Assembly: GCF_002863225.1 (NCBI RefSeq)
Contig: NZ_PKEK01000041.1
Location: 186,001 to 250,000, forward strand
Reading direction: 5' to 3'
Length of the DNA stretch: 64,000 nt
DNA from: Mycobacterium sp.
Lineage (GTDB): Bacteria > Actinomycetota > Actinomycetes > Mycobacteriales > Mycobacteriaceae
Position numbers and translations under genes: made by a program. This document shows, one piece after another, positions 38,564 through 49,901 of this stretch; position 1 is the first letter of the stretch; every line of letters begins with the position of its first letter. The notes beneath the pieces are model-generated. The model made no database searches, had not been told where the DNA came from, and saw only the letters and a list, made by a program, of their open reading frames with translations.

Positions 38564-41500
38564 CAGCCACCGAAACCGGGTCGACCGAGACCGGAGAACG
38601 CGACGCGGCGCCCTCCGACATCGAGGACGTGATGGCGCTCAGTCCTCTTCAGGAGGGCCTGTATTCGCTGACCATGCTCTCCGAGCTGGCTGACCCGAGC
38701 GATGGCCGGCCGGTCGACGACCCGTACGTGATCGGCATGGCCGCCGACATCTTCGGCTCCCTCGACGTCGGGTTGCTGCGCGACTGCGCGGCCAAGATGT
38801 TGATCCGGCACCCGAACCTGCGGGCCAGCTTTTTCAGCCGGAGCATCCCACGGCCGGTCCAGATCGTGCCGTCGCGGGTCGACCTGCCGTGGCGGTCCGT
38901 CGTCGCGACCGAAGCGGACATCGAGGAGATCGAACTCGACGAGCGCCGTCGTCCGTTCGATCTCGAGCGACTGCCGGCACTTCGCTTTCTGCTGATCGAA
39001 TTGCCCGATGCTCATTGGCGTTTGGTGATCACCGCACACCACATTGTGATCGACGGCTGGTCGCTGCCGGTGTTCGTCACGGAGATGATGATGCTGTATC
39101 GAGCCGGCGGTGATCTGGATGCGCTGCCGATCGCCCCGCGCCCGTACCGCGACTACATCGGCTGGCTCGCCGGTCGGGATCAGGAAGCCAGTCAGCGGAT
39201 CTGGCGGGAGCATCTCGCCGGCTTGTCCGGTCCGACCCTGCTGGCCGCAGCTTTCGGCGGCGGGGATGCCGCCCGGATGTCGACGCGGCTGCCGCAGCGC
39301 ACCGAGGTGAAGCTGGGCGTGCAGTCCACCGAGCGACTGGTCACCGGCGCCCGGTCCCGCGGCATCACGCTCAACACGCTGCTCCAGATGGCGTGGGCGA
39401 CGATCGTGTCACGGCTGACCGACCGCGACGACGTGGTCTTCGGTGTCACCGTGTCCGGGCGGCCCGCGGAACTGGCCGGTGTCGAGACCATGGTGGGGCT
39501 GTTCATCAACACGGTCCCGCTGCGGGTGCGCCTCGACCCTTTCGCCGAGGTCGGTCAGCAGTGCCTTGCGGTGCAACGTGATTCGGCACTGCTGCGCGAG
39601 CACAGCTACCTCGGGCATGCACAGCTGCGGGCGATCGGCGGAGTCGGCGAGATGTACGACACGCTGCTGGTCTACGAGAACTTTCCGACCGGGGGCCTGT
39701 CCACGGGCGACCAGCTGACCGGCACGGGTGTCACCTTCCGACCGGCGGCCGTTGAAAGCCTGACCCATTTTCCGATCGTCCTCGCAGCGCACATGGCCGA
39801 CGACGGGTTGGTGCTGATGGTCGAGGTCATCGAGGGTGCGATCGGGAACACCACCGCGGCAACACTCGGCCGGCGACTACTGGCGACCGCCGATCAACTG
39901 TTGCAGAGCTGGGACCGTCCGCTGCGCGAGGTCAGCATCCTGTTGGCCGACGAAGCCATTCCGGTGGGCGCGGTATCGTCGGAATCGACTGCCGCGCAAG
40001 GTATTCACATCCGCTTCGCCGCGGTCGCCGCTCGCATGCCGGACAGCCCGGCCGTCAGCTGGGCCGACGGTGTCCTGAGCTACCGTGAGCTCGACGAGGC
40101 CGCCAATCGATTGGCCCGCGCTTTGGCGAATGCCGGCGCAGGGGCGGAAACCCCAGTCGCGATCAAGCTTTCGCGCGGCCCGCAGTACGTTATCGCCATC
40201 CTGGCGGTACTGAAGGCCGGCGCGACATACGTGCCGCTGGAGCCGGCGATGCCCGCAGAACGGGTGGATTCGATTCTGCGTCAAAGCGGGGCCGCCATCG
40301 TGATCGACGACGGTTTCACTCCGGTCGACGATGCCGAGGATTTCCGGCCCGTGCAGGTCGACCCCGCCCATGCCGCCTATGTGGTGTTCACGTCGGGGAC
40401 CACTGGAGAACCCAAGGGTGTCATCGGAACTCATGCAGCGGTTGGTGCCTACGCCGACGACCACATCGATCATGTGCTGCGTCCGGCAGCGGTGCGGCTG
40501 GGTCGCCCGCTGCGGGTCGCGCACGCCTGGTCGTTCGCGTTCGACGCGGCCTGGCAGCCGTTGGTTGCGTTGCTCGACGGCCACGTCGTGCATGTCGTCG
40601 ACGAACACACCCAGACCGACGCCGAGGCGTTGGTCGCGGCCATCGCCGAGCACGCCGTCGACATGATCGACACCACCCCGTCGATGTTTGCTCAACTGAG
40701 GTCTGCGGGTTTGCTGAGTCGGGTTCCGCTGGCCGTCCTCGCGCTGGGCGGCGAGGCACTGGGCAGCAGCTCCTGGTCATTCATCCGCGCCCAGTGCGCC
40801 CACACCGGCATGGCGGCCTTCAATTGTTACGGGCCCACCGAAACCACGGTCGAAGCCCTGGTGGCCGCCATCGACGACTACGACGAGCCGTCGATCGGGC
40901 GGCCCACCAGCGGCACCCGCGGCTACGTGCTGGACTCCGCACTGCGCCCGGTACCCGAGGGCATCACGGGGGAGTTGTATGTCGGCGGCGCGCAACTGGC
41001 CCGCGGTTACCTGGGGCGCGCCCCGGAGACCGTTCAGCGCTTCGTTGCCGATCCGTTCGTCACCGGCGAACGGATGTACCGCACCGGCGATCTGGTGCGC
41101 CGCCAACCGAACGGCTCGCTGCAGTACGTGGGCCGTGCCGACGCCCAGGTGAAGATTCGCGGCCACCGGGTGGAACCCGGCGAGATCGCCGTCGTTCTCG
41201 AATCGCAGCCCGGGGTACGGCATGCCTGCGTCGTGGTGCGAGAGGGGAACGGCGTTCCGTGGTTGGCCGCCTACGCCGCGGGCCAGGGCGTGTCGGTCGA
41301 CGAGTTGCGGCGTGCGCTGGTTGCCCGCCTGCCGCGCTACATGGTCCCGCAACGCATCCTGGTCGTCGACGAGATCCCCCTCACGGCCAACGGCAAACTA
41401 GACGAATCTGCCTTGGCGGCCATCGATTCGGCGTCGTGGGCCGAGTCGGCCGGCAACGGTCCGGACACGGCGACCGAGTCCGTGCTCACCGAGGTGCTGG

Positions 41501-42981
41501 CCGAGACCCTGCATGTCGGCCGCGTCGATCCCAACGCCGACTTCTTGGAGTTGGGGCTCGACAGCATCGCGGCGTTGTCAGTCGTGCAGTCTGCGCGCCG
41601 CCGCGGGATCGCATTGCGCGCCCGACTGGTCCTCGAATGCAGCAATGTCCGCGAACTCGCCGCCGCGATCGACGCCGAGGCCGGCCAGTCCGCGCCGCAG
41701 GCCGAAGTCGAGCGGGGCCCGATTCCGCTGCTGGCCAACGCGCACTGGCTGTACGAATTCGGTGACCCGCGCCGGCTGGCGCAGGCCGAAGCGATTCGGC
41801 TGCCCGACGGTGTCACCGGCGAGCACCTCAGGACCGCACTGGCCCTGATCGTCGAGGGCCACGACGTCCTGCGCGGCCGGCTCGATCGCTCGACCATGAC
41901 GTTACACGTCGATCAATCCAGCGAAAGTCTCACTGAGACAGCGGTTTCCGATGACTTACCGGCCGCTGTGGCCGCGGAGACCGCACGCGCGATCGACGGC
42001 ATCGACCCCGAACGCGGAAAACTGGTCGCCGCCGTGTGGCTACGGCCACCGACCGGCCAGGGCGTGCTGGTGCTGGCCGCTCACGTGCTGGCCATGGACC
42101 CGGTGTCGTGGCAGGTGGTGCTCGGTGAGCTCGACGCCACCCTGCACGCACTGATGGCCGGAAAAGCCCCGGCGCCGATCCGCGAGCACACCAGCTACCG
42201 GCGCTGGGTGAGCGCGGTGACCGCGCGGGCGGAATCGCTGGACAGCGAATCGCATTGGGCGATGCAACTTGCTGGTGACGATCCCGAGATCGGTCGGCGG
42301 CGGCTGCGGCCGGACGCCGATCGCGGCGCCGGACTGCTGGTGCAGACGGCGATGTTGGACGTGGAGACCACGGCGCGGCTGCTGACATCCGGGCTGCCGA
42401 TGTTCGACGTGCTGATCGCCGCGGCGTCACGGATGGTCACCGGCTGGCGGCGACACCGCGGTCAACCCACCCCTGCGCCACTGCTCGCGCTGGAAACCCA
42501 CGGCCGCGCCGACGCCCTGTTCGACGACGCGGTCGACACCACCGAGACGGTGGGCCTGCTGAGCGCTATCTATCCGATGCGGGTCGACACCGAGGATCCC
42601 CGGGCGGTACGCGAACTGCTGGACGCGATACCCGGTGACGGCATCGACTTCGGACTGCTCCGCTATCTGCGCGCCGACACCGCGGGCCGGCTGGCGAATT
42701 TCGCCGGACCGCAGGTGCTGCTGAACTATCTGGGTCGCGCCGAAGTCGGCGGCACCACCGGGTTGTGGCTGGACCGTAGCCTGCTCAACGGTGTTTCCCC
42801 GCTGCCGGAGCCCGACTTGGCGGTGCGTTACGAGCTGAGCCTGGTTGCCACCGTGCTGGGTCACGGCGACCACCAGGTGCTGGTGACCCAGTGGCGTGCG
42901 CTGCCCGATATCCTCAGCGAGTCGGATATCCGCGCTTTGCAGAACCTTTGGACGCGGGCGCTCGAGGAGATGGTGCCATGA
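38560..42981 (+). CDS. mbtF: MbtF, terminal NRPS (C-A-PCP-E-like)
   Basis: Predicted 1473-residue NRPS, near the M. tuberculosis length (about 1461). Condensation domain (residues about 25-450) with [11 protein letters not shown] domain (about 480-960) with [16 protein letters not shown] holding the amino-group Asp, and [10 protein letters not shown]; carrier domain with Ser1002 in [10 protein letters not shown]. The last 400 residues form an epimerisation/condensation-like domain whose HHxxxDG motif reads HVLAMDP: the second, catalytic His is Val1176. It is therefore unlikely to epimerise and may instead release the chain by cyclising the terminal lysine to the cobactin lactam. ATG 38560 overlaps the mbtE stop; the end overlaps mbtG. 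Confidence 0.95.
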   Translation: MTATETGSTETGERDAAPSDIEDVMALSPLQEGLYSLTMLSELADPSDGRPVDDPYVIGMAADIFGSLDVGLLRDCAAKMLIRHPNLRASFFSRSIPRPVQIVPSRVDLPWRSVVATEADIEEIELDERRRPFDLERLPALRFLLIELPDAHWRLVITAHHIVIDGWSLPVFVTEMMMLYRAGGDLDALPIAPRPYRDYIGWLAGRDQEASQRIWREHLAGLSGPTLLAAAFGGGDAARMSTRLPQRTEVKLGVQSTERLVTGARSRGITLNTLLQMAWATIVSRLTDRDDVVFGVTVSGRPAELAGVETMVGLFINTVPLRVRLDPFAEVGQQCLAVQRDSALLREHSYLGHAQLRAIGGVGEMYDTLLVYENFPTGGLSTGDQLTGTGVTFRPAAVESLTHFPIVLAAHMADDGLVLMVEVIEGAIGNTTAATLGRRLLATADQLLQSWDRPLREVSILLADEAIPVGAVSSESTAAQGIHIRFAAVAARMPDSPAVSWADGVLSYRELDEAANRLARALANAGAGAETPVAIKLSRGPQYVIAILAVLKAGATYVPLEPAMPAERVDSILRQSGAAIVIDDGFTPVDDAEDFRPVQVDPAHAAYVVFTSGTTGEPKGVIGTHAAVGAYADDHIDHVLRPAAVRLGRPLRVAHAWSFAFDAAWQPLVALLDGHVVHVVDEHTQTDAEALVAAIAEHAVDMIDTTPSMFAQLRSAGLLSRVPLAVLALGGEALGSSSWSFIRAQCAHTGMAAFNCYGPTETTVEALVAAIDDYDEPSIGRPTSGTRGYVLDSALRPVPEGITGELYVGGAQLARGYLGRAPETVQRFVADPFVTGERMYRTGDLVRRQPNGSLQYVGRADAQVKIRGHRVEPGEIAVVLESQPGVRHACVVVREGNGVPWLAAYAAGQGVSVDELRRALVARLPRYMVPQRILVVDEIPLTANGKLDESALAAIDSASWAESAGNGPDTATESVLTEVLAETLHVGRVDPNADFLELGLDSIAALSVVQSARRRGIALRARLVLECSNVRELAAAIDAEAGQSAPQAEVERGPIPLLANAHWLYEFGDPRRLAQAEAIRLPDGVTGEHLRTALALIVEGHDVLRGRLDRSTMTLHVDQSSESLTETAVSDDLPAAVAAETARAIDGIDPERGKLVAAVWLRPPTGQGVLVLAAHVLAMDPVSWQVVLGELDATLHALMAGKAPAPIREHTSYRRWVSAVTARAESLDSESHWAMQLAGDDPEIGRRRLRPDADRGAGLLVQTAMLDVETTARLLTSGLPMFDVLIAAASRMVTGWRRHRGQPTPAPLLALETHGRADALFDDAVDTTETVGLLSAIYPMRVDTEDPRAVRELLDAIPGDGIDFGLLRYLRADTAGRLANFAGPQVLLNYLGRAEVGGTTGLWLDRSLLNGVSPLPEPDLAVRYELSLVATVLGHGDHQVLVTQWRALPDILSESDIRALQNLWTRALEEMVP

Positions 42982-44297
42982 CCACGCTCGCGGTGCTGGG
43001 CGCCGGCGTGAAAGCGGTGGCGGTGGCCGCCAAGGCGAAGGTGCTGCGCGACATGGGTGTCGACGTGCCGGATGTGGTGGCGATCGAGCGGACCGGGGTC
43101 GGGGCCAACTGGCAATCCAGCGGCGGCTGGACCGACGGCGCGCAACGACTGGGCACCAGCCCGGAAAAGGACGTCGGGTTCCCGTACCGGTCGTCGCTGG
43201 TGCCGCGCCGCAACGCCGAACTCGACGAGCGGATGACCCGGCACAGTTGGCAGTCATACCTGATCGCGACCAGCCAGTTCGCGCAGTGGATCGACCGTGG
43301 CCGGCCGGCGCCGACCCACCGGCGGTTCAGCCAGTATCTGCGCTGGGTGGCTGACGAGATCAACATGAACGTGGTCTACGGCGAGGTCGACCGGCTCGCG
43401 GTGGACGGTGACCAGTGGGCGCTGCACACCGACGAAACATGTGTTTACGCAGACGGTTTGATGATCACCGGACCGGGTCAGGCCGAACGATCGCTGCTGC
43501 CCGGCAACCCCCGGGTGATGTCGATCGCACAGTTCTGGCACCGCGCCGGTCAACACGACCGGATCAATGCCGAGCGGGTCGCGGTGATCGGTGGCGGTGA
43601 GACCGCGGCGGCGATGCTGAATGAGCTCTTCCGGCACCGGGTTTCGACCATCACCGTGATCTCGCCTCAGGTGACGCTGTTCACCCGCGGGGAGAGCTTC
43701 TTCGAGAACGCGCTGTTCTCTGATCCCAGCGACTGGACGGCTCTGACCGTGAGCGAGCGCCGGGACGCCATCGCCCGCACCGACCGGGGGGTGTTCTCCT
43801 CCAACGTGCAGGACGCGCTGCTGGCGGACGACCGCATCCGTCACCTGCGCGGACGGGTGGCCCACGCGGTCGGCCGCGACGAGCAGATCCGTCTGACGCT
43901 GTCCACCAATCGCGGTAGCGAAAATCTGGAAACCGTCCACGGATTCGACCTCGTCATCGACGGTTCGGGTGCCGATGCGTTGTGGTTCACCTCGCTGTTC
44001 AGTCAGGATGCGCTCGATCTGCTGGAGTTGGGCCTGGGCGGCCCGCTGACCGGGGATCGAGTCCAGGAATCCATCGGTTACGACCTCGCCGTCGGCGATG
44101 TAGCGCCGAAGCTGTTCCTGCCCAACCTCGCCGGGCTCAATCAGGGTCCCGGTTTCCCCAATCTGAGTTGTCTGGGGCTGCTGTCCGATCGGGTGCTGGG
44201 CGCCGATCTGGGTTCCAGCGCCCCTGCCCCGACCACCAGCGCCCCGGCCAGCAGAGCCTCGATCAGGAGAGATGATGAGCACCAACCCCTTCGATGA
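42978..44297 (+). CDS. mbtG: MbtG, lysine N6-hydroxylase
   Basis: Predicted 439-residue FAD/NADPH monooxygenase of the IucD/PvdA type that hydroxylates the side-chain nitrogen of the lysine residues, creating the iron-binding hydroxamates. It has an N-terminal [40 protein letters not shown]-site [15 protein letters not shown] and a C-terminal [15 protein letters not shown]. The last 25 residues are an Ala/Ser/Pro/Thr-rich tail ([14 protein letters not shown]) whose codons contain the mbtH ribosome-binding site, and the coding overlap with mbtH is 23 bases. Its ATG overlaps the mbtF stop. Confidence 0.95.
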   Translation: MTTLAVLGAGVKAVAVAAKAKVLRDMGVDVPDVVAIERTGVGANWQSSGGWTDGAQRLGTSPEKDVGFPYRSSLVPRRNAELDERMTRHSWQSYLIATSQFAQWIDRGRPAPTHRRFSQYLRWVADEINMNVVYGEVDRLAVDGDQWALHTDETCVYADGLMITGPGQAERSLLPGNPRVMSIAQFWHRAGQHDRINAERVAVIGGGETAAAMLNELFRHRVSTITVISPQVTLFTRGESFFENALFSDPSDWTALTVSERRDAIARTDRGVFSSNVQDALLADDRIRHLRGRVAHAVGRDEQIRLTLSTNRGSENLETVHGFDLVIDGSGADALWFTSLFSQDALDLLELGLGGPLTGDRVQESIGYDLAVGDVAPKLFLPNLAGLNQGPGFPNLSCLGLLSDRVLGADLGSSAPAPTTSAPASRASIRRDDEHQPLR

Positions 44298-44487
44298 CGA
44301 CAACGGCACGTTCGTGGTCCTCGTCAACGACGAAGACCAGCACAGCCTGTGGCCGACGTTCGCCGACGTCCCGGCCGGTTGGCGCCAGGTGTTCGGAGCG
44401 TCCGGACGTGCGGAATGCCTGGCCTATGTCGAGGAGAACTGGACCGACATGCGGCCCCGGAGCCTGCGCGAGGCGATGGATCGCTGA
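44275..44487 (+). CDS. mbtH: MbtH-like NRPS activator protein
   Basis: Predicted 70-residue MbtH, the founding family of small proteins that bind and stabilise NRPS adenylation domains. The family signature is complete: [30 protein letters not shown], and a C-terminal [19 protein letters not shown] chose ATG 44275 because AGGAGA is properly spaced; an ATG one codon earlier is too close to it. The gene overlaps mbtG by 23 bases and its TGA shares a base with the irtA ATG. Confidence 0.97.
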   Translation: MSTNPFDDDNGTFVVLVNDEDQHSLWPTFADVPAGWRQVFGASGRAECLAYVEENWTDMRPRSLREAMDR

Positions 44488-47099
44488 TGGCGCGCGGCAT
44501 ACAGGGGGCGATGCTGCGGGGCTTCGGCGCCCGTGACCACACCGCGACAGTTCTCGAAACCGTCCATATCGCACCGCATTTCATCCGAATCCGGATGGAA
44601 TCGCCCACCGTGTTCCAGGATGCCGATGCCGAGCCGGCGGCGTGGCTCAGGTTCTGGTTCCCCGACCCCGACGGGTCGACCACCGAATTCCAGCGCGCCT
44701 ACACGATCTCGGAGGCCGACCCGGCCGCCGGCCGCTTCGCCGTCGACGTCGTGCTGCACGAGCCGGCCGGCCCGGCGTCACGGTGGGCCCGCACGGTCGA
44801 GCCCGGAGCGACCATCGCGGTGATGTCGCTGATGGGCTCCTCGCGATTCGACACACCCGACGAGCACCCGGCCGGCTACCTGTTGATCGGTGACGCCGCG
44901 TCGATCCCCGGGATCAACGGGATCATCGGGATCGTTCCCGACGACGTGCCGGTCGAGGTGTACCTCGAGCAGCACGTCGACAACGACCGGCAGATTCCGG
45001 TCGCGCAGCATCCGCGGTTGCGGCTGCACTGGGTCGCCCGCGGCGACGAGAAATCACTCGCCGCCGCGATCGAACACCGGGACTGGTCGGACTGGTACGC
45101 CTGGGCGACACCGGAGGCCACCACGCTCAAGCACGTCCGGACCCGCCTCCGCGACGACTTCGGTTTCCCCAAATCCGTGATCCACGCTCAGGCCTACTGG
45201 AGTGCGGGCCGCGCGATGGGTACTCGCCGCGGTGAAGAACCGGCCGAAGTGGCGACCGTCGCACTCAGCAGCGACCCCGTCACCGGTGAGCCGGAAACGG
45301 TTGTCGTGCAGCAGGAGCCGACGACCGTCTCGGTCGCGTCAGGAAGCTGGCGGGCCCAGGCCGCGGGCCGGTTGCTGGCCCCGCTGCGCACGGCGCTGAT
45401 CGCCTCGGGTGTGCTGCAGGCGATCACCACGCTGGTGCAGCTGGCCCCGTTTGTGCTGTTGGTCGAGTTGGCCCGGCTCCTGGCGGCCGGCGCCGACTCC
45501 GCGCGACTGCGTGAGGTCGGCTTCGCCGCCGTCGTGCTGCTCGGCATCGGCACCCTGCTGGGCGCCGCGCTGACGCTGTGGCTGCACGTCGTCGACGCGC
45601 GGTTCTCCAGCAATCTGCGCTCGCGGTTGCTGAGCAAACTGTCCCGATTGCCGTTGGGCTGGTTCACCGCTCGCGGTTCCGGCTCGATCAAACAACTGGT
45701 CGCCGACGACACGCTGTCACTGCATTATCTGGTCACCCACGCGATCCCGGACGCCGTGGCGGCGGTGGTCGCGCCGCTGGCGGTGCTGGTCTATCTGTTC
45801 GTCGTCGACTGGCGGGTGGCGCTGGTGCTGCTGATCCCGGTGCTGTTCTACCTGATCCTGACGTCGTCGATGACGATCCAGTCCGGGCCGCGTATTCCGC
45901 AGTCCCAACGCTGGGCCGAGCGGATGACCGGCGAGGCCGGTGCGTATCTGGAAGGCCAGCCGGTGATTCGGGTGTTCGGTGGAGCCGCCGCCTCCAGCTT
46001 CCGGCGCCGGCTGGACGAGTACGTCGGCTTCCTCACCGACTGGCAGCGTCCACTGGCCGGCAAGAAGACCACGATGGACCTGGTCACTCGCCCCACCACC
46101 TTCCTGTGGCTGATCGTCGGCACCGGCACCCTGCTGGTCGTCTTCGACGGAATGAACCCGGTCGACCTGTTGCCGTTCTTGTTGCTGGGCACCACGTTCG
46201 GCGCCCGGCTGCTCAACATCGCCTACGGCCTCGGGGGTATCCGCGCCGGACTGTTGGCCGCCCGCCGTCTGCAGGTCACCCTGGACGAGCCGGAGCTCTC
46301 GGTGCAGGACGAATCCCGTGACGCGCCCGCCGATGCGTCGGGCACGGTGGTGTTCGATCACGTCAGCTTCGGCTACCGGCCCGGTGTGCCGGTCATTCAC
46401 GACGTGTCGCTGACGCTGCGGCCCGGTACGGTCACCGCGCTGGTGGGTCCGAGCGGATCCGGCAAGTCGACGCTGGCGGCACTGTTGGCCCGCTTCTACG
46501 ACGTGCAGCAGGGCGCGATAACGGTTGCCGGACGGGATATTCGGACACTGACCGCCGACGAGCTGTACAGCCGGGTCGGATTCGTGCTGCAGGAAACCCA
46601 GCTCGTCCACGGCACCGTCGCCGACAACATCGCGCTGGCCGTGCCCGACGCCACCCGCGCGCAGGTCGAGGCCGCGGCACGGGACGCGCAGATCCACGAT
46701 CGCATCATCCGACTGCCCGACGGCTACGACACCGTGCTCGGCGCCGCGAGCGGGCTGTCCGGTGGTGAGCGGCAGCGGTTGACGATCGCCCGGGCGATCC
46801 TCGCCGACACCGGCGTCCTGATCCTTGACGAAGCCACCGCGTTCGCCGACCCGGAATCGGAATACCTTGTGCAGCAAGCGCTCAACCGTCTGACCCGAGA
46901 GCGCACGGTACTGGTGATCGCGCACCGGCTGCACACCATCGTCGGAGCCGACCAGATCGTCGTGCTCGACCACGGCCGGATCGCCGAGCAGGGCACCCAC
47001 GACGACCTGCTGGCCGCCGACGGACGCTACCGGCGGCTGTGGGACAGCGGCCGGCGCGACCCGGTCACCGCCACCAGCACGCAGGAGGCCACCCGATGA
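44487..47099 (+). CDS. irtA: IrtA, siderophore-reducing ABC transporter subunit
   Basis: Predicted 870-residue fusion protein. Residues about 1-260 form a siderophore-interacting FAD/NAD-binding domain (RAYTISEAD for [21 protein letters not shown] near its end) on the cytoplasmic side, which reduces Fe(III) in the imported siderophore. Residues about 290-580 hold the six-helix exporter-fold membrane domain. The nucleotide-binding domain follows, with [17 protein letters not shown] and VLILDEATA. It works as a heterodimer with IrtB to import ferric carboxymycobactin and mycobactin. In M. tuberculosis irtAB is at a separate locus; here it is fused to the biosynthetic operon by a TGATG overlap with mbtH. 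Confidence 0.96.
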   Translation: MARGIQGAMLRGFGARDHTATVLETVHIAPHFIRIRMESPTVFQDADAEPAAWLRFWFPDPDGSTTEFQRAYTISEADPAAGRFAVDVVLHEPAGPASRWARTVEPGATIAVMSLMGSSRFDTPDEHPAGYLLIGDAASIPGINGIIGIVPDDVPVEVYLEQHVDNDRQIPVAQHPRLRLHWVARGDEKSLAAAIEHRDWSDWYAWATPEATTLKHVRTRLRDDFGFPKSVIHAQAYWSAGRAMGTRRGEEPAEVATVALSSDPVTGEPETVVVQQEPTTVSVASGSWRAQAAGRLLAPLRTALIASGVLQAITTLVQLAPFVLLVELARLLAAGADSARLREVGFAAVVLLGIGTLLGAALTLWLHVVDARFSSNLRSRLLSKLSRLPLGWFTARGSGSIKQLVADDTLSLHYLVTHAIPDAVAAVVAPLAVLVYLFVVDWRVALVLLIPVLFYLILTSSMTIQSGPRIPQSQRWAERMTGEAGAYLEGQPVIRVFGGAAASSFRRRLDEYVGFLTDWQRPLAGKKTTMDLVTRPTTFLWLIVGTGTLLVVFDGMNPVDLLPFLLLGTTFGARLLNIAYGLGGIRAGLLAARRLQVTLDEPELSVQDESRDAPADASGTVVFDHVSFGYRPGVPVIHDVSLTLRPGTVTALVGPSGSGKSTLAALLARFYDVQQGAITVAGRDIRTLTADELYSRVGFVLQETQLVHGTVADNIALAVPDATRAQVEAAARDAQIHDRIIRLPDGYDTVLGAASGLSGGERQRLTIARAILADTGVLILDEATAFADPESEYLVQQALNRLTRERTVLVIAHRLHTIVGADQIVVLDHGRIAEQGTHDDLLAADGRYRRLWDSGRRDPVTATSTQEATR

Positions 47100-48835
47100 T
47101 CCGAACCTGGATCAGCCTGGTCCCGGCCGAGCGTCGCGGCAAGGTGATCGTCTACGCCCTGCTGGCCATGGTCTCGGTGGTCGTGCGGGCGGTCGGCACC
47201 GTGCTGCTGGTCCCGCTGGTAGGTGCCTTATTCAGCGGCACTCCGCAGCACGCCCTGGTCTGGCTGGGCTGGTTGACCGCCGCGACCGCCGCCGGGTGGA
47301 CGATCGACACCGCCACTGCGCGAATCGGTTTCGACCTGGGCTTCGCGGTGCTCGACCACACCCAGCACGATGTCGCGGACCAGCTTCCGGACGTGCGGCT
47401 GGAATGGTTCAGTGCGGAACACACCGCCACCGCCCGGCAGGCCATCGCGGCGACCGGGCCCGAGCTGGTCGGTCTCGCGGTGAACCTGCTCACCCCGTTG
47501 GTCACCGCGGTGCTGCTGCCGGCCGCGATCGCGGTGGCGCTGTTGCCGGTGTCGTGGCAGCTCGCGGCCGCGGCGATGGGCGGTGTGCCACTGCTGCTGG
47601 GGGCGTTGTGGGCGTCGGCGCGTCTGGCCCGTCGCGCGGATCAGGCTGCCGCCGAAGCCAATACGTCGCTGACCGAGCGGATCATCGAATTCGCCCGCAC
47701 CCAGCAGGCACTGCGCGCCGCCCGGCGCGTCGAGCCGGCCCGGAGCATGGTCGGCGATGCGCTGTCCGCGCAACACGGCGCGATGATGCGCCTGCTCACC
47801 ATGCAGGTCCCCGGCCAGCTGCTGTTCAGCCTGGCCAGTCAGCTCGCGCTGATCCTGTTCGCCGGTGCCACAACCGCTTTGACCATCACGCACCACCTGA
47901 GTGTTCCCGAGGCGATCGCGCTGATCGTGGTGATCGCCCGCTACCTGGAACCGTTCACGTCGATCAGCGAACTCGGGCCGGCGCTGGAGAGCACCCGCGC
48001 AACCCTCGACCGCATCCGCGCGGTGCTCAGCGCCCCGGTGATCGCGGCCGGGCCGCAAACCCGGCGCGGCCACCACGACGCACCGCTGATCGAGTTCGAG
48101 GATGTCGCGTTCAGCTACGACGGCGCGAGCACTCCGGTACTCGACGGGGTGAGTTTTGCGCTGCGGCCGGGAACCACCACCGCGATCGTCGGGCCGTCCG
48201 GCTCCGGGAAGAGCACGGTACTGGCGCTGATCGCCGGGCTGTATCAACCCGTCCGCGGCCGCGTCCTGATCGACGGCGTCGACGTCGCGACCCTCGACGC
48301 CGAGGCTCGTCGCGCGGCGAGCAGCGTGGTGTTCCAGCACCCCTACCTGTTCCACGGCACCATCCGCGAGAACATCTCGGCCGGGGACCCCGCCGCCACC
48401 GACGCCCAGTTCAGCCGGGCCGTCGCGCTGGCCCGGGTGGACGAACTGACCGCCAGGCTGCCGGCCGGCGCCGAGACGGTGGTCGGCGAAGCCGGTTCGG
48501 CATTGTCCGGCGGTGAGCGACAACGCGTCAGCATCGCCCGCGCCCTGCTCAAACCGGCGCCGATCCTGCTGGTCGACGAGGCCACCAGCGCGCTGGACAC
48601 CGAGAACGAGGCCGCCGTGGTCGACGCGCTGACCGCCGACCCGCAGCCGCGGACCCGGGTGATCGTCGCCCACCGGCTGGCCAGTATCCGTCATGCCGAC
48701 CGGGTGCTCTTCCTCGACGCGGGCACCATCGTCGAGGACGGCACGGTCGACGAATTGCTCACCGCCGGTGGGCGTTTCGACGATTTCTGGCGCCAGCAGC
48801 GGGACGCCGCCGAATGGCGCATCCACACCGGCTGA
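47096..48835 (+). CDS. irtB: IrtB, ferric-siderophore ABC transporter subunit
   Basis: Predicted 579-residue half-transporter: a type IV (exporter-fold) six-helix membrane domain (residues about 1-310) and a nucleotide-binding domain with [26 protein letters not shown] and an H-loop VIVAHR. It is the partner of IrtA and lacks the reductase domain. ATG 47096 overlaps the irtA stop (ATGA). It is the last gene of the mbtB operon. A loose 8-base inverted repeat (48835-48842 with 48887-48894) follows the stop and may help end transcription, but it is weak. Confidence 0.95.
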   Translation: MIRTWISLVPAERRGKVIVYALLAMVSVVVRAVGTVLLVPLVGALFSGTPQHALVWLGWLTAATAAGWTIDTATARIGFDLGFAVLDHTQHDVADQLPDVRLEWFSAEHTATARQAIAATGPELVGLAVNLLTPLVTAVLLPAAIAVALLPVSWQLAAAAMGGVPLLLGALWASARLARRADQAAAEANTSLTERIIEFARTQQALRAARRVEPARSMVGDALSAQHGAMMRLLTMQVPGQLLFSLASQLALILFAGATTALTITHHLSVPEAIALIVVIARYLEPFTSISELGPALESTRATLDRIRAVLSAPVIAAGPQTRRGHHDAPLIEFEDVAFSYDGASTPVLDGVSFALRPGTTTAIVGPSGSGKSTVLALIAGLYQPVRGRVLIDGVDVATLDAEARRAASSVVFQHPYLFHGTIRENISAGDPAATDAQFSRAVALARVDELTARLPAGAETVVGEAGSALSGGERQRVSIARALLKPAPILLVDEATSALDTENEAAVVDALTADPQPRTRVIVAHRLASIRHADRVLFLDAGTIVEDGTVDELLTAGGRFDDFWRQQRDAAEWRIHTG

Positions 48836-48960
48836 CCGGGCCGGTGGTTTTGAAGGCCGATATCGGGCTATTCGACACGCCAGACAGGCCCGGTTGCCGC
48901 CGATCGCGCCGCGATCAGCAGAATGGCACCGATGCTCGGGTTCAAATCGAAGGGACAACG

Positions 48961-49473
48961 ATGACTCTGAAAATGTTCGCCGCAGGTGTGGCCGCCGTCG
49001 CCGCCACCGGAGCCGCCGCCGCGGGTGTGACGACGCTGGCCGCCGGTGCCGCGTCCGCGCCGCAGGTCGCGCCGGTCGTGTTCAACGTGCCGCTCGACCC
49101 CCCGGGCCAGGGCCCGCTGCCGAGCCCCGAGCAGCTGTCCGACCTGTGCAACCGGGTCACCGACCCGGGTGTCGGTTACGAGACGAAAGTCGCACTGGTG
49201 GAAAACGGCATCCCGCCGAATGAGGGTCATGTGGCCGACCACGACCTGCGCCAGGCCTACCGGCACGGCAACTTTCCGGAGCAGTTCGCCGTCAGCAACA
49301 TCGAATCGGTGGCGCCCAACACCGTGAAGGCGGACGTCGCCATCACCGGCCCCAGGTTCGCCGGCCCGGTCGAGAAGAACCTGGTGTTCATCGACCAGGG
49401 CGGCACGTGGGTGCTGCAGCACGACGCTGCGCTGGCCCTGGTTCAGGCAGCCACGTCCATCACCAACGACTAG
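48961..49473 (+). CDS. mtb12: Mtb12/CFP-2-like low-molecular-weight secreted antigen
   Basis: Predicted 170-residue secreted protein. It has a signal peptide with hydrophobic core AAGVAAVAATGAAAAGVTTLA and cleavage near residues 30-33, then PVVFNVPLDPP, VALVENG, VADHDLRQAYRHG, FAVSNI and a C-terminal VFIDQGGTWVLQHDAAL. These correspond segment by segment to the M. tuberculosis antigen Mtb12 (Rv2376c), which also sits beside mbtH there. The fold resembles a small NTF2-like or cystatin-like domain; molecular function is unknown. The start is ATG 48961, with GAAGGGA upstream. It has its own 125-base upstream region. Confidence 0.88.
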   Translation: MTLKMFAAGVAAVAATGAAAAGVTTLAAGAASAPQVAPVVFNVPLDPPGQGPLPSPEQLSDLCNRVTDPGVGYETKVALVENGIPPNEGHVADHDLRQAYRHGNFPEQFAVSNIESVAPNTVKADVAITGPRFAGPVEKNLVFIDQGGTWVLQHDAALALVQAATSITND

Positions 49474-49796
49474 GCCTGGTCCTGGGCGGGGTGCTGCGTC
49501 ACCGCGTCCAGGTCTAGCAGCCGCGCGTGCAGCACGGTGCGATTCCGCAGCGCCGAGCGCACCGCGCGGTGCAGGCCGTCTTCGAGATAGCAGACGCCCT
49601 TCCACTTCACCGCGTGTGGAAAGAGATCGCCGTAGAAGGTGGAGTCTTCCGACAGCAGACGGTCCAGCGCCAGCACGGTGGTCGTGGTGACCAGCTCGTC
49701 CAGCCGGATCTGCCGTGGCGGAATCCGCGACCAGTCCCGGTAGGACAGGTTGTGGTCGGGGTACGGCTTGCCGTCGCGCACGCCCTTGAAGATCAT
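49470..49796 (-). CDS. Conserved-type hypothetical protein, Rv2375-like position
   Basis: Predicted 108-residue soluble protein with a dense, protein-like sequence (MIFKGVRDGKPYPDHNLSYR, LALDRLLSEDSTFYGDLFPH). No domain is recognised. It is on the minus strand between the Mtb12 and hrcA genes, as is the oppositely oriented Rv2375 in M. tuberculosis. ATG 49796 was taken as the start. The frame upstream also looks coding (HGRIGEDRTENEPR), so GTG 49844 is a credible alternative. Its 3' end overlaps the Mtb12 gene by 4 bases. Confidence 0.75.
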   Translation of the reverse strand: MIFKGVRDGKPYPDHNLSYRDWSRIPPRQIRLDELVTTTTVLALDRLLSEDSTFYGDLFPHAVKWKGVCYLEDGLHRAVRSALRNRTVLHARLLDLDAVTQHPAQDQA

Positions 49797-49901
49797 CCGA
49801 GGCTCGTTTTCGGTGCGATCCTCTCCGATGCGGCCATGCAGCACAGGGTACTTGCTGGTGGTCCCCGTAAACTGGTCGGAGGTTAGGAGGGACGATCGCC
49901 G

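Noticed and set aside
48835..48894. Terminator after irtB
   Set aside because: Only 8-base arms with a 44-base loop; too weak to list as a feature.
49797..49901. Possible CIRCE element before hrcA
   Set aside because: No TTAGCACTC-N9-GAGTGCTAA-like sequence is present.
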